This document shows positions 44,242-52,476 of a stretch of DNA of 64,000 nt, in pieces; the stretch's first letter is position 1, and every line of letters begins with the position of its first letter. The notes beneath the pieces are model-generated. The model made no database searches, had not been told where the DNA came from, and saw only the letters and a list, made by a program, of their open reading frames with translations. The DNA comes from IDS-8 sp035304345 (GTDB lineage: Bacteria; Pseudomonadota; Gammaproteobacteria; Steroidobacterales; Woeseiaceae). Location: contig DATGQE010000090.1 of the NCBI GenBank assembly GCA_035304345.1, positions 15,198 through 79,197 on the forward strand, in the 5' to 3' direction. A program made the translations under genes and the position numbers.

Positions 44242-44625
44242 CTAGATGGCTTTGAAGACGTCCGTGACGCCGACGAGCTCGAGCACGAGCAGCACGAGCA
44301 GCAGGATGCCGAGCACCTCGAGCGCCCCGGCGCCGGCCGGCAGCTCCTGCATGCGTTCTTCGAGCGCGAGGAGCTCGGCATCGCTGAGCGCCGCGACACG
44401 CGCGCTCGCGTCCGCAGGATTCACGCCGAGTCGCTCGAGCTGGCGGCGCACTTCGTCACGCGCGAGCACGGAGTTGATCCGCTCGATCCGTTCCGTTCGC
44501 TCGTGACTCACGATGGCGGCTTCGGTGCCGACGACGGCCGCGTGCGCGGACGGCGCCAGGCCGAGTGCCACCAGGTGCGCCATCATGACGACGGCAAGGG
44601 ATCGGACGCTGCGCGAATGACGCAT
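44242..44625 (-). CDS. PA2779-family protein
   Basis: 127-residue protein with a signal peptide (VVMMAHLVALGLAPSAHAA), a soluble helical middle (RIERINSVLARDEVRRQLERLGVNPADASARVAAL) and a C-terminal transmembrane helix (GALEVLGILLLVLLVLELVGV). This is the standard organisation of PA2779 homologues, which are encoded directly before PA2778-type cysteine peptidases and may be their partner or substrate. The ATG at 44625 has AGAGG about 9 nt upstream. The gap to the peptidase gene is 35 bp. Confidence 0.9.
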   Translation of the reverse strand: MRHSRSVRSLAVVMMAHLVALGLAPSAHAAVVGTEAAIVSHERTERIERINSVLARDEVRRQLERLGVNPADASARVAALSDAELLALEERMQELPAGAGALEVLGILLLVLLVLELVGVTDVFKAI

Positions 44626-44793
44626 GGCTTCAACCTCTTTGGAAACGGCGGACCATCGGCGGATTATCCGCGATGAGGAAACCGAAGGCCAGACGGCCGA
44701 TATGATCCCATGCTGCCCGAGCGACGCCGAAAAGCGACATTTTCCGCGAGCCCTGGGGTATCCTCCCACGCTTCCCGGCAACTTCGAAGACGC

Positions 44794-46320
44794 ATGAGTT
44801 CACCCAAGGCTCCGTCGCTGCTCGACGCGCTGATCCCGCTGCTCACGCTGATCGTCCTCCTCGTCCTCTGCGTTTACCTGTTCGGATCCGATGCGACCGG
44901 CGGACCGACGCAGATCGTCCTCATCCTCGGGGCCGCCGTGGCGGCGCTCGTGGCGGTGCGCAACGGGCATCCCTGGCCCGAGATACAGAAGGCGATCGTC
45001 GCGGGCATCGGGACCGCGATGGGCGCGATCATGATCCTGCTCATGGTGGGAGCGCTGATCGGTGCCTGGCTGATCTCGGGTACGGTGCCGTCGCTCATCT
45101 ATTACGGACTGGAGCTGCTCGACCCGAAGTTCTTCTTCGTCGCGACGTGCCTGGTGTGCTCGATCACCTCGCTCGCGACCGGCAGCTCATGGACGACTGC
45201 CGGCACGCTCGGCGTTGCCCTGATCGGGGTGGCGATGGGTCTCGGGCTGTCGCCGGCGATCGCGGCCGGCGCGGTCGTCTCGGGTGCGTACTTCGGCGAC
45301 AAGATGTCACCGTTGTCGGACACGACGAACCTCGCGCCGGCGGTGGCGGGGTCCGACCTTTTCGAGCACATCCGGCACATGGCGTGGACCACCGTTCCTT
45401 CGTACCTCATCGCGCTCGTCCTGTTCCTGTTCGTCGGTTTCGGTGTCGAGTCGAGCGCGACTCCGGGTTCGCTCGAGGCTTTGCAGGCGACACTCGACGA
45501 CGCTTTCAACATCAGCGTGTGGACGCTGCTTCCGCTGGTGCTGGTGCTGTGGCTCGCCGCACGCAAGAAGCCGCCCTTGCCCACGATCCTGGCCGGTGCC
45601 CTTTTCGGTGCGGTGATCGCGGCCGTCATGCAGCCGCAGGTCGTGCTGTCCTTCGCCGATGCGCCCGAGACGTGGCCGGCGCTGGCGCTGATCAAGGGCG
45701 TATGGCTCGCGCTCGCGAACGGCTACGTGTCCGCCACCGGGGTGGCGGCCGTCGACGAGCTGCTCTCGCGCGGCGGCATGTCGAGCATGCTCAGCACGAT
45801 CTGGCTGGTCCTCGCGGCACTCGCGTTCGGCGCAGTGATGGAGCACGCGGGCATGCTGGAGCGGCTGATCCGGGCGACGCTCAAGGCGGCGAAGTCCACG
45901 GGCTCGCTGATCGCGACCGTCGCCACGAGCGCCATCGGCATGAACATCGTCGCCGCGGACCAGTACATCGCGATCGTGATCCCGGGCAGGATGTTCAAGG
46001 CCGAGTTCGAGCGGCGCAACCTGGAACCGAAGAACCTGTCGCGCACCCTCGAGGATGCCGGCACGATGACCTCGGCGCTGGTGCCGTGGAACACCTGCGG
46101 CGCCTACATGGCGGCGACGCTGGGCGTCGCGACCGTGGCCTACCTGCCGTTCGCGTTCTTCAACCTGCTGAACCCGCTCATCGCCATCTTCTACGGCTTC
46201 ACCGGGATCAGCATCAAGCGCATCGAGCCCGCCGAAGGGGAGCAGCAGGCCGGCACGCAGGCTGCCCGGCGGCTGGCGGACGGCGCGGGCGAGAAGTCGG
46301 CGAAGGCCGGCGCGGCCTGA
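44794..46320 (+). CDS. nhaC: NhaC-family Na+/H+ antiporter (second of two)
   Basis: 508-residue membrane protein with about 12 hydrophobic helices. Signatures include CSITSLATGSSWTTAGTLGVAL, SGAYFGDKMSPLSDTTNLAPAV and MTSALVPWNTCGAYMAATLG, all typical of NhaC. A polar C-terminal tail of about 35 residues (EGEQQAGTQAARRLADG) extends into the cytoplasm. The ATG at 44794 places TM1 properly; the frame stays open upstream to 44710 without support. It is divergent from the PA2779-type gene. Confidence 0.92.
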   Translation: MSSPKAPSLLDALIPLLTLIVLLVLCVYLFGSDATGGPTQIVLILGAAVAALVAVRNGHPWPEIQKAIVAGIGTAMGAIMILLMVGALIGAWLISGTVPSLIYYGLELLDPKFFFVATCLVCSITSLATGSSWTTAGTLGVALIGVAMGLGLSPAIAAGAVVSGAYFGDKMSPLSDTTNLAPAVAGSDLFEHIRHMAWTTVPSYLIALVLFLFVGFGVESSATPGSLEALQATLDDAFNISVWTLLPLVLVLWLAARKKPPLPTILAGALFGAVIAAVMQPQVVLSFADAPETWPALALIKGVWLALANGYVSATGVAAVDELLSRGGMSSMLSTIWLVLAALAFGAVMEHAGMLERLIRATLKAAKSTGSLIATVATSAIGMNIVAADQYIAIVIPGRMFKAEFERRNLEPKNLSRTLEDAGTMTSALVPWNTCGAYMAATLGVATVAYLPFAFFNLLNPLIAIFYGFTGISIKRIEPAEGEQQAGTQAARRLADGAGEKSAKAGAA

Positions 46321-46638
46321 CCGGCCGGGTCGGGGCTGGCCGCCGGGCGCGCCGCTAGCGGCCGGCGGCCCTGCCGGTTCGGGCCGCCTGCGGGACCCCT
46401 CTGCCCGCCTCCGCCGGTCGAGCCGCTGCCCGCCGGGTCGCGGCGAGGCGCGGCCAGCGGGGCTCGCCCACGATCCCCCGGCGGCCCGCTACACCCCTTC
46501 AAAGGCCCTCCCGGAAAACCCTTTCCGCAGTGGAAAATCGCGCCTAAGCCACTGATCTCAATAGCCATTAAAATCTTGACTTGGTTTGAAACAGGCTTAA
46601 TCTTTGGCGGTGCAACGTCTGGCCCGGCAGGAGCTTGG
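46321..46638 (+). promoter_or_regulatory. 318-bp gap: GC-rich hairpin, then a good candidate promoter
   Basis: No gene is seen here. Directly after the antiporter stop, GGCCGCCGG (46338-46346) and CCGGCGGCC (46362-46370) could form a strong hairpin; there is no T-run, so intrinsic termination is uncertain. The last 90 bases turn AT-rich. TTGACT (46576-46581) and TTAATC or TAATCT (46597-46603) form a plausible sigma-70 promoter with a 15-16 bp spacer, about 30-40 bp before the ATG at 46639. Confidence 0.45.
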
Positions 46639-46938
46639 ATGGCCACGCCGACCGACATCGAACCCGTCCCCGAATGGGTCGAAGACGACGACCCGGAGAG
46701 CGAATTGACTATGGAAATGGATGACGAAGAGCTCGAGTTCGACGAATTTCCTGACGAGGAGGACGAGTTGGTCGCGAAAGCCGGCACGGGGGACGGTTCG
46801 CGCGACTACGTCCCGTTGTGGAGGCTCATCGAAATGTCCCATGAAGACCGAAGTCTCCGCATGGAGCTCGCCGACTTCGAGGACTACGACGATTTCGACA
46901 GCCATGACGGCGACTACGCCGGCGGCCTGTCGCACTGA
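46639..46938 (+). CDS. Small strongly acidic protein of unknown function
   Basis: 99 residues, about one-third Asp and Glu, with runs such as MEMDDEELEFDEFPDEED. The C-terminal half has a short helical segment (PLWRLIEMSHEDRSLRMEL) and then DFEDYDDFDSHDGDY. It is soluble with no signal. The ATG at 46639 is supported by CAGGAG 7 nt upstream, and the frame fits the candidate promoter at 46576. It faintly recalls the small PA3496-type proteins (charged, with R-x2-E and a D/Y-rich end), but I would not assign it. A small basic protein gene follows at 47059. Confidence 0.6.
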   Translation: MATPTDIEPVPEWVEDDDPESELTMEMDDEELEFDEFPDEEDELVAKAGTGDGSRDYVPLWRLIEMSHEDRSLRMELADFEDYDDFDSHDGDYAGGLSH

Positions 46939-47058
46939 GCCCGTTTCGCCGCCTTAATCCGGGGAACTTCTCGAGAGCGTTTTTGGAAAGCTGACTTGTT
47001 CGGGTTGGCGGCTGCGGCGCCCCCGTGGCCGCGAGCCCTCGTTCCGAGGCAAGGCAAA

Positions 47059-47238
47059 GTGAGCAAGAAACGGTACGTGGACGCCATTGACGACATGGAC
47101 GACTCGACGCTCGAGTTGCTGGGCAGTCGCGTTTCCAAGCTGGCCGGCGGCGGCAAGAACCGCCTCCGGGAGCGTCGCCCGAGCGACCGCGACTACACCG
47201 CGCCGAAGTCGAAGCGCTCCCGGGACCGGAACGGCTAG
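47059..47238 (+). CDS. Small basic protein of unknown function
   Basis: 59 residues from a GTG start (SKKRYVDAIDDMDDSTLELL, then a basic tail RLRERRPSDRDYTAPKSKR). AAGGCAAA lies upstream as a weak ribosome site. The frame is open back to 46996 but that extension reads like translated intergenic DNA. The first half is an acidic amphipathic helix, the second half highly basic and probably disordered. It follows the acidic gene by 120 bp on the same strand; opposite charges suggest the two could interact. No family recognised. Confidence 0.5.
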   Translation: MSKKRYVDAIDDMDDSTLELLGSRVSKLAGGGKNRLRERRPSDRDYTAPKSKRSRDRNG

Positions 47239-47538
47239 GCCGGGCCCCGGGGTCGACCGGCCGGCGTCCATCGTCGCCCGCCCAAAGACCCGGCCGGGCC
47301 GCCCGCACATGCCGCGGCGCAGGTGTCGCGCGCTACGCGCGGAATAACACCCCCGCTGCCGCCACGGACGGCCCATCCGCACGTCGCGCAGATGCCTGCG
47401 ACGTGCATTGACGCGCTTTGCCCAGCGGTCCGCATGGTGGGCCGAATCGAACCCGCCTCCCCGCGTTTCGTTACCATGCTGGCGCTCGCGCGCGCCGCGC
47501 GCAGACATGCGTGTAGCGAAACGACCGGGGGAACTGGC
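47239..47538. other. 300-bp gap without a recognised gene
   Basis: The first part (CCGGGCCCCGGGG at about 47241, GGCCGGCG) is rich in self-complementary GC stretches that may fold in RNA, and TCGCGCGCTACGCGCG near 47326 resembles the tail of the intergenic repeat family. The coding frame of the hydrolase at 47539 is open upstream through this gap to 47323, but without ribosome site or signal peptide. I see no convincing promoter. Confidence 0.5.
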
Positions 47539-49626
47539 ATGAGAACACACGCAAGGCGGCCGCAGGGCAGCGTCGTCATCGTTTGCCTGCTCGCGCTCGT
47601 CATTGGTCCGGGGCGCGTGCCCGCCGCGCAGGATCCGTCACCGCCGGTGTACGGCATCGCGGTCGAGCATGCCTGGATTTCCATGCCCGATGGCGTGAGG
47701 CTCTCCGCCGACCTGTACGTACCGGAAGGTGCCGCTCCCGGCGAGCGGTTCCCCGTGCTCCTCGAATACCTGCCGTACCGCAAGGCGGAGTCGCGCGGCC
47801 GCAACTACTCGCTGTACTCGTACTTCGTGGAACGCGGCTACATCGTCGCCCGGGTCGACGTCCGCGGCACCGGGGAGAGCGAAGGGCGGCTCGTGCCCTA
47901 CGAGTATTCGTCCATCGAGACCGAGGACGGCAAGTCCGTGATCGCGTGGCTGGCGGCAGAGCCGCGCTCGAACGGCAACGTCGGCATGTTCGGCATCTCC
48001 TGGGGAGGCTTCAATGCGATCCAGATGGCGATGCTCGAACCGCCGGCCCTGAAAGCGATCATTGCCGTCGACGCCACGGAGGACTTGTACCAGGAGGACG
48101 TGCATTACATGGACGGCATCATGCACGTCGACTCCTGGGAGATGAGCCAGGACCTCTACAACGCGCTGCCCCCGGCACCTGATTACGTGATCGACGAGGC
48201 GTATTTCGCCAACCGTTTCGACACCGACCCGTGGATGCTGACCTGGAAGAAGCACCAGCGCGACGGCGATTTCTGGGATCGCTCGCTGTACGGCCGCTGG
48301 GAAGAGATGCGCGTGCCGAGCTTTCACATCGGCGGCTGGTACGACGGTTACCGTGACAGCCTGCCGCGCATGCTGGAGCGGGTAAAGGCGCCGGTGAAGG
48401 CGATGATCGGGCCCTGGTCGCACGCATTCCCGCACCAGCCGTATCCCGAGCCGGGCATGGAATGGCGTCACGAGGCGGTGCGCTGGTTCGATTACTGGCT
48501 GAAAGGGCGGGACACCGGGATCATGGACGAGCCCCGCTTCGCGGTGTACGTCCGCGAATGGCACCCGCCCGGGCCGTACCTCGAGCGTGCGCCGGGCTAC
48601 TGGCGCTGGGAGGACGGCTGGCCGATCGAACGCATCGAGGAGCGCACGCTGTTCCCGCAGCCGAACCACACGCTCGCGGGGAGCGCACCGGAGCGCACCA
48701 CGCACCGGCTGGGTTACGTGCCGTCTTCGGGGCTGGAGGCGGGCGGTCCCGTCATGTGGTGGGGCGACGTCGCGCACGACCAGCGGCCCACCGACGCGTT
48801 CAGCCTGACCTACGACACGGACCCGCTCGCCGAGGACACCGAGATACTCGGCCTGCCGCTCGCCCGACTCCTCGTGTCTGCCGACGCGCCCGCGGCCAAC
48901 TGGTTGGCGCGCCTGTCGGACGTCGCACCGGACGGCACCACGACGCTGGTGGCGGGGGCCGGCTTCAACGGCACCCACCGGCATTCCGCCCGTGAGCCGC
49001 GGCCGCTCGAGCCGGGCGAGGTCTTCCCCATCGAGGTCGAGATGCACTTCACCTCGTGGGTGTTCCCGAAAGGGCACCGCATCCGGCTCTCGATCGGCAA
49101 CGCCCAGTGGCCGATGCTCTGGCCGACCCCTTACCCGATGACCACCTCGCTGGTGCTGGGCGAGGGCGCTTCGCATGTCGTGCTGCCGGTCGTGCCGCCC
49201 GGCGCGCGTCCCGCGCCAGACTTCCTGCCGCCGGTCCGCTCGCCGCGCCTGCCGGGATACGAGACGCTCGAAGACGGCACTCCGTCGGGCTACGGCGAGA
49301 TCTCCTCGGTCGAACGCAATCCGCAGACGGGGGACGTGAAGGCCGTCGCGACCAACGCCGGCGGAGAGCGTTATCCCTGGGGCACGCAGACCTTCCGCGA
49401 AACCATCGAGCATCGCACTTCCGACGCGCACCCGGAAAACACGTCGGTGCGGGGCACACACGAGATCGAGGTGACGCTCGAGAACCGGGTGCTGCGCTTC
49501 GAAGGCGAGCTGTCGTTCACGAGCGATCGCGAGAACTTCTATTACGAGTACACCCGGCGCCTGTTCGAGAACGGCAAGCCCGTGCGCGAGAAAACCTGGA
49601 ACGAGACTTTTCCGCGCGACCCGTGA
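47539..49626 (+). CDS. CocE/NonD-family (S15-like) hydrolase
   Basis: 695-residue exported alpha/beta-hydrolase. A signal peptide (VVIVCLLALVIGPGRVPAAQ) precedes the CocE-type domain: VRLSADLYVPEG, VARVDVRGTGESEG, the nucleophile elbow GNVGMFGISWGGFNAIQMAM, and HIGGWYDGYRDS with the probable acid. GPWSHAFPH carries the likely catalytic histidine. The C-terminal jelly-roll domain (PAPDFLPPV, YEYTRRLFENG) is usual for this family of X-Pro dipeptidyl-peptidase and cocaine-esterase-like enzymes. The substrate may be an acyl peptide or ester. The ATG at 47539 is chosen for its signal peptide and nearby GGGGGAA. Confidence 0.92.
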   Translation: MRTHARRPQGSVVIVCLLALVIGPGRVPAAQDPSPPVYGIAVEHAWISMPDGVRLSADLYVPEGAAPGERFPVLLEYLPYRKAESRGRNYSLYSYFVERGYIVARVDVRGTGESEGRLVPYEYSSIETEDGKSVIAWLAAEPRSNGNVGMFGISWGGFNAIQMAMLEPPALKAIIAVDATEDLYQEDVHYMDGIMHVDSWEMSQDLYNALPPAPDYVIDEAYFANRFDTDPWMLTWKKHQRDGDFWDRSLYGRWEEMRVPSFHIGGWYDGYRDSLPRMLERVKAPVKAMIGPWSHAFPHQPYPEPGMEWRHEAVRWFDYWLKGRDTGIMDEPRFAVYVREWHPPGPYLERAPGYWRWEDGWPIERIEERTLFPQPNHTLAGSAPERTTHRLGYVPSSGLEAGGPVMWWGDVAHDQRPTDAFSLTYDTDPLAEDTEILGLPLARLLVSADAPAANWLARLSDVAPDGTTTLVAGAGFNGTHRHSAREPRPLEPGEVFPIEVEMHFTSWVFPKGHRIRLSIGNAQWPMLWPTPYPMTTSLVLGEGASHVVLPVVPPGARPAPDFLPPVRSPRLPGYETLEDGTPSGYGEISSVERNPQTGDVKAVATNAGGERYPWGTQTFRETIEHRTSDAHPENTSVRGTHEIEVTLENRVLRFEGELSFTSDRENFYYEYTRRLFENGKPVREKTWNETFPRDP

Positions 49627-49676
49627 GCGCGCGTTACGTACCGGGTGCGCGTCGCGGCGGAGGGCCAGCGTCCAGG

Positions 49677-50297
49677 TCAGGCGGCCTGCGATACCGACGC
49701 CGGCAGGACCGGAGCGGCGATCCCGGCCCGCCGCCTCAGCTCGGCGAGGACCCGGCCGGAGACCGTCAGGTAGGCGGCCACCGTCGGGAAGCGGCCGACC
49801 TGCCGCGGGGGGCCGAGCAGCCGCACCTCGCATCCGGCCTTGATCACCACGCACTTGAGGAGCCTGAGCGGCATCACGGCGAGGTAGAGCTCGATGCCAT
49901 TGCCGAGCCCGAATTCCTGCATGGCGCAGAGCAGCTCGGCGACCGCCCGCCGGCGCTCGACCGGCGTGAGCGAATGCTCGCAACCGAAGCGCGTCGCCTC
50001 CCAGACGGCGTCGCTTGCCGGCAAAGGCTCCGCCACCAGCTCCGGCCACAGCTTCTGCACCATGTAAGGACGAACGGTCGGGAGGAGGCGGGTTGCGCCG
50101 CGTACCTTGCCGGCCTTGTCGGTCCACACGAGGTACCGTGCCGCCGGCGTATCGAACTCGTCGTGCTCGAGGTCCCGGAAGGACGGCACGGACCAGCCCT
50201 GCCGCTGGACGAAGAGGCGATAGCGCAAGCGGTGGTGCGAGATCCACGCGTCGCCGTAGAGGTGAGCCGTTTCCCAGTTGATGCACAAAACCGCCAC
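49677..50297 (-). CDS. luxI: LuxI-family acyl-homoserine lactone synthase
   Basis: 206-residue autoinducer synthase using SAM and an acyl donor to make an N-acyl-homoserine lactone. The conserved LuxI residues are all present with a register shift of at most one: Arg25, Phe29, Trp35, Asp46, Asp49, Arg70, Glu100 and Arg103 (RYRLFVQRQGW; EHDEFD; GATRLLPT; WEATRFG). The GTG at 50297 is chosen because it gives this numbering; no ATG is available and the ribosome site is weak. It lies 64 bp after luxR on the same strand. Acyl chain length cannot be predicted. Its neighbourhood to the lasso-peptide genes is notable. Confidence 0.93.
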   Translation of the reverse strand: MAVLCINWETAHLYGDAWISHHRLRYRLFVQRQGWSVPSFRDLEHDEFDTPAARYLVWTDKAGKVRGATRLLPTVRPYMVQKLWPELVAEPLPASDAVWEATRFGCEHSLTPVERRRAVAELLCAMQEFGLGNGIELYLAVMPLRLLKCVVIKAGCEVRLLGPPRQVGRFPTVAAYLTVSGRVLAELRRRAGIAAPVLPASVSQAA

Positions 50298-50361
50298 TGT
50301 GCGAGCGCCCGGTGACAGGAATATGCCGGAGAAATAAAGCACGTCCGGCCGGCGGGCACAG

Positions 50362-51114
50362 CTATCCGAACGGGTGGTTTTCACCGTCGGCCAGCGAGAT
50401 GAGCCGGTAGCGAAGGGCTTTGACGACGGCAACGATGCGGTTGTTCGCTTCGAGCTTGCGGAACGCGTTCTTGACGTGGAACCTGACGGTGTTCTCGCTG
50501 ATGCGCAGGATCTGCCCGATCTCCCAGCGGGACTTGCCCCCGGCGAGCCACTGCAGGCATTCCCTTTCGCGCCTCGACAGCTCCGGGACTGGCTTGCGAG
50601 GCCGGGCGTCGACGATGTCGCTGTAGGCCAGGTGGAACTGCGTCGACAGCACCGCCAGGCGGGGCAGGTACAGCTCCGCATCGGGATGGCCCTCCACCGC
50701 AGCAAACGTGAGCAGCCAGCAACTGCCGAAGGGGCCGTGCAGCGGCACCGCGACCCCGTCGCGAAGCTTTGCTTCACGCGCCTGGCTCATGACCCTCTTC
50801 TGCCTCTGGCTCAGGCGGCAGCGCGCGCCGAGCGAATCCCAGAGAAACGGTCGATCGACGAGCGGCGCATGGGCGATGACCGGGTCGATCCCCTGGTAGC
50901 CGTTGGCGAAGTAATGCCGGGTCCAGGTGCTCGGGTAATTGAGCTCAACGGCCGGCGCCGGCTGCCGGCTGGCGACGTAGAGGTCGCGATCGGTGAGCGC
51001 GCAATAGGCGTAGCGATCGAAGCCGTAATCGCGTGCCGCCCGTTGCATCAGTGACAGAATGCCTTCGCGCGAGGTTTCCCGGTTGCAGCGCTCGATGAAC
51101 TCGGAAATGCGCAT
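50362..51114 (-). CDS. luxR: LuxR-family quorum-sensing regulator
   Basis: 250-residue transcription factor. The N-terminal autoinducer-binding domain (about residues 20-165) keeps the conserved Trp, Tyr, Asp-Pro and Trp (YPSTWTRHYFANGYQGIDPVI; PFLWDSLG). The C-terminal GerE-type HTH (about residues 180-240) reads LSRRERECLQWLAGGKSRWEIG then ISENTVRFHVKNAFRKL. The ATG at 51114 has a near-perfect ribosome site (GGGAGGAG, 6 nt), which is why I reject a longer frame reaching 51603. It is the likely receptor for the product of the downstream luxI, and may bind the palindrome at 51479. Confidence 0.95.
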   Translation of the reverse strand: MRISEFIERCNRETSREGILSLMQRAARDYGFDRYAYCALTDRDLYVASRQPAPAVELNYPSTWTRHYFANGYQGIDPVIAHAPLVDRPFLWDSLGARCRLSQRQKRVMSQAREAKLRDGVAVPLHGPFGSCWLLTFAAVEGHPDAELYLPRLAVLSTQFHLAYSDIVDARPRKPVPELSRRERECLQWLAGGKSRWEIGQILRISENTVRFHVKNAFRKLEANNRIVAVVKALRYRLISLADGENHPFG

Positions 51115-51450
51115 GCTCTCCTCCCGGATAGCATTCTCATCGCCGCCCTGGCGCGACCAGGTGCGCCGCCCGCATGACGGGCCCGTCGGCCCGGTCTCTC
51201 GTGCCTGCCCCGGCACGCCCATCACGTGCGGCTTCCCTGCACGATACCGTCGGTTTACCAGATACCGCCGAATCGCCGCCGGCGCAGCCGCCGAATCTCG
51301 CGCATTCACGCCGAAATGCAGGGGGACCGGGGCCACCCGCACTACCGCCCTGTCGTGTCGGATGATGTCTCCGGCGCCGCCTCCCGTGCAAATAAATCTG
51401 TAATCCGGCGACGGTCCGTCCCGGCGCGGAGTCCTGGCCCGCCATGTGAG

Positions 51451-51465
51451 TCGCGCGACGCGCGA
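51451..51465. promoter_or_regulatory. Perfect 15-bp inverted repeat upstream of the lux box
   Basis: TCGCGCG-A-CGCGCGA lies 13 bp before the larger palindrome, in the 488-bp gap between luxR and gntR. It could be a second operator. In such GC-rich DNA short GC palindromes also arise by chance. The rest of the gap (51115-51450) shows no gene; a short AT-rich spot at 51390-51402 (AAATAAATCT region) may belong to a luxR promoter reading leftward. Confidence 0.35.
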
Positions 51466-51478
51466 CGCGGGAGCGGCC

Positions 51479-51496
51479 CCTACCCGATCGGGTAGG
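51479..51496. promoter_or_regulatory. Candidate lux box: perfect 18-bp palindrome
   Basis: CCTACCCGATCGGGTAGG is a perfect palindrome. LuxR-type operators are 18-20 bp palindromes of this style, and the RpaR box of Rhodopseudomonas (as I recall it) has the same CCGATCGG centre. Its centre lies about 44 bp upstream of the predicted gntR start of transcription, the position from which LuxR-type activators contact RNA polymerase. Binding by the neighbouring GntR protein itself is the main alternative. Confidence 0.6.
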
Positions 51497-51518
51497 CGCG
51501 CGGCGTCGTGCGTTTTCC

Positions 51519-51524
51519 TAGACT
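51519..51524 (+). promoter_or_regulatory. Candidate -10 box for gntR/lasso operon
   Basis: TAGACT matches 4 of 6 positions of the -10 consensus. No good -35 is present; the palindrome at 51479-51496 covers that position, as expected for an activator-dependent promoter. Transcription would begin near 51531, leaving a leader of about 70 nt. Confidence 0.4.
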
Positions 51525-51602
51525 GGAGCCGTCCCGTCCGACCGCTGCCGCCCAGGAAACGGTCGCGATGCCGGACGAAAAGGAGGCGATAGCACGAGAG
51601 CA

Positions 51603-52265
51603 TTGCCCGCGATGCGAGCCCTGGACAAAGCCGCTGGCGATCGCGTGTACCGGGCGATCAAAGCACGACTCATCGCATACGAGTTTCCCCCGGGGGAGCG
51701 GATCTACCTCGATCCGCTCGCCGCTTCGCTGGGCGTCAGCACGACGCCGGTACGCGAGGCGATGAACCGGCTCGCCGAGCGAGGCCTGGTCGCCAAGGCG
51801 GCGCGCAAGGGCTTTTACGCGATGCAGCTTTCCCGTGCGCGCCTGATCGGCCACTACGAGCTGACGCGCCTGCTACTGACGCTGGGACTCGAGGACCTTG
51901 CAGCGGATGCCTGGAACGAGTTTCGCTGCAACGCCCAGGTAGGCTCCGTTGCGCTGCGCCTGAACCGCCGCGTCATCCACGATCCACATGTTCTCGCGCG
52001 TTACACGGGCGAGCTTTTCTCCGCGCTGGCCGCCGGCATGGCAAACGCCGCCGTCGTTCTCGCCATCGATCTGGCGAACGACCACCTGTACTTCGTGCGC
52101 ACCCAGGAATGTCGCTACCTCGACGACGTGCAGGGCCAGCTCCGGAAGCTCGGCGAGCTGGCGCTGTCCGGGATGCGCGAAGAGCTGGTGGCCGCTCTCC
52201 ACGACTACCACGACGAGCGTATCGCATTGCTGCCCGAGTTCCTCGCGCCTTTCTCGCAGGAATAG
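51603..52265 (+). CDS. GntR-family transcriptional regulator
   Basis: 220 residues (217 if the ATG at 51612 is used instead of the TTG at 51603). The winged HTH (about residues 10-75) is clear: DRVYRAIKARLIAYEFPPGER then LAASLGVSTTPVREAMNRLAERGLV. The C-terminal helical domain (about 80-220) resembles the FCD effector-binding type but is divergent. AAGGAGG at 51581-51587 is 15 nt before TTG, so the start is unsure. It is the first gene of the rightward lasso series and lies 86 bp before the precursor. It probably regulates lasso synthesis; its effector may be the lasso peptide or a metabolite (inference). Confidence 0.87.
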   Translation: MPAMRALDKAAGDRVYRAIKARLIAYEFPPGERIYLDPLAASLGVSTTPVREAMNRLAERGLVAKAARKGFYAMQLSRARLIGHYELTRLLLTLGLEDLAADAWNEFRCNAQVGSVALRLNRRVIHDPHVLARYTGELFSALAAGMANAAVVLAIDLANDHLYFVRTQECRYLDDVQGQLRKLGELALSGMREELVAALHDYHDERIALLPEFLAPFSQE

Positions 52266-52271
52266 ATATTT

Positions 52272-52323
52272 TTGACACTTGTTCGGAGGCGGCTCTACGG
52301 TTCAAGGGCCACGAACCCGTGGC
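52272..52323 (+). promoter_or_regulatory. Candidate promoter and operator for the lasso precursor
   Basis: TTGACA (52272-52277) is a perfect -35. TACGGT (52296-52301) is a weak -10 at 18 bp. Just downstream, GCCACG-AACC-CGTGGC (52308-52323) is an inverted repeat near the expected transcription start, a possible site for the upstream GntR regulator. The precursor could therefore be expressed separately from gntR. Confidence 0.45.
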
Positions 52324-52351
52324 ATGACGACACACCCAAGAGGAGACGACG

Positions 52352-52459
52352 ATGAACGACGACATCCTGATCGAGCTCGGTAAGGTCACCGAAGAAACGC
52401 ATGGGCTCGCCGGCCCGCTGAGCGAGGACGACGTGCCGGAGACCTTCCCGATCACCTAG
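52352..52459 (+). CDS. lasA: Lasso peptide precursor (A), 35 aa
   Basis: A 36-codon frame with AGAGGAGA 7 nt upstream. Predicted leader: MNDDILIELGKVTEETH. Predicted core: GLAGPLSEDDVPETFPIT. The leader fits the L-x3-G-x5-T-x recognition pattern for lasso leaders (Leu6, Gly10, Thr16), with the essential Thr at -2. The core begins with Gly, whose amine would form the macrolactam with Glu8 (8-residue ring) or Asp9 (9-residue ring). Asp10 is also acidic but would need a ring size outside the known range. Phe15 is the only bulky aromatic residue in the tail. It is followed by a stem-loop and then the B and C genes, which confirms its role. I called this from the context; the frame is too short for routine gene finding. 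Confidence 0.88.
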   Translation: MNDDILIELGKVTEETHGLAGPLSEDDVPETFPIT

Positions 52460-52476
52460 CCGGCATACGGCGACAC

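Noticed and set aside
47430..47470. T-arm-like sequence GGGTTCGATTCGG on the minus strand, suggesting a tRNA
   Set aside because: The stem does not pair and no acceptor or anticodon arms can be built around it.
51115..51603. Extended N-terminus for LuxR (413 residues)
   Set aside because: The near-perfect ribosome site at 51114 and the usual family length fix the start there; the extension has no LuxR-like sequence.
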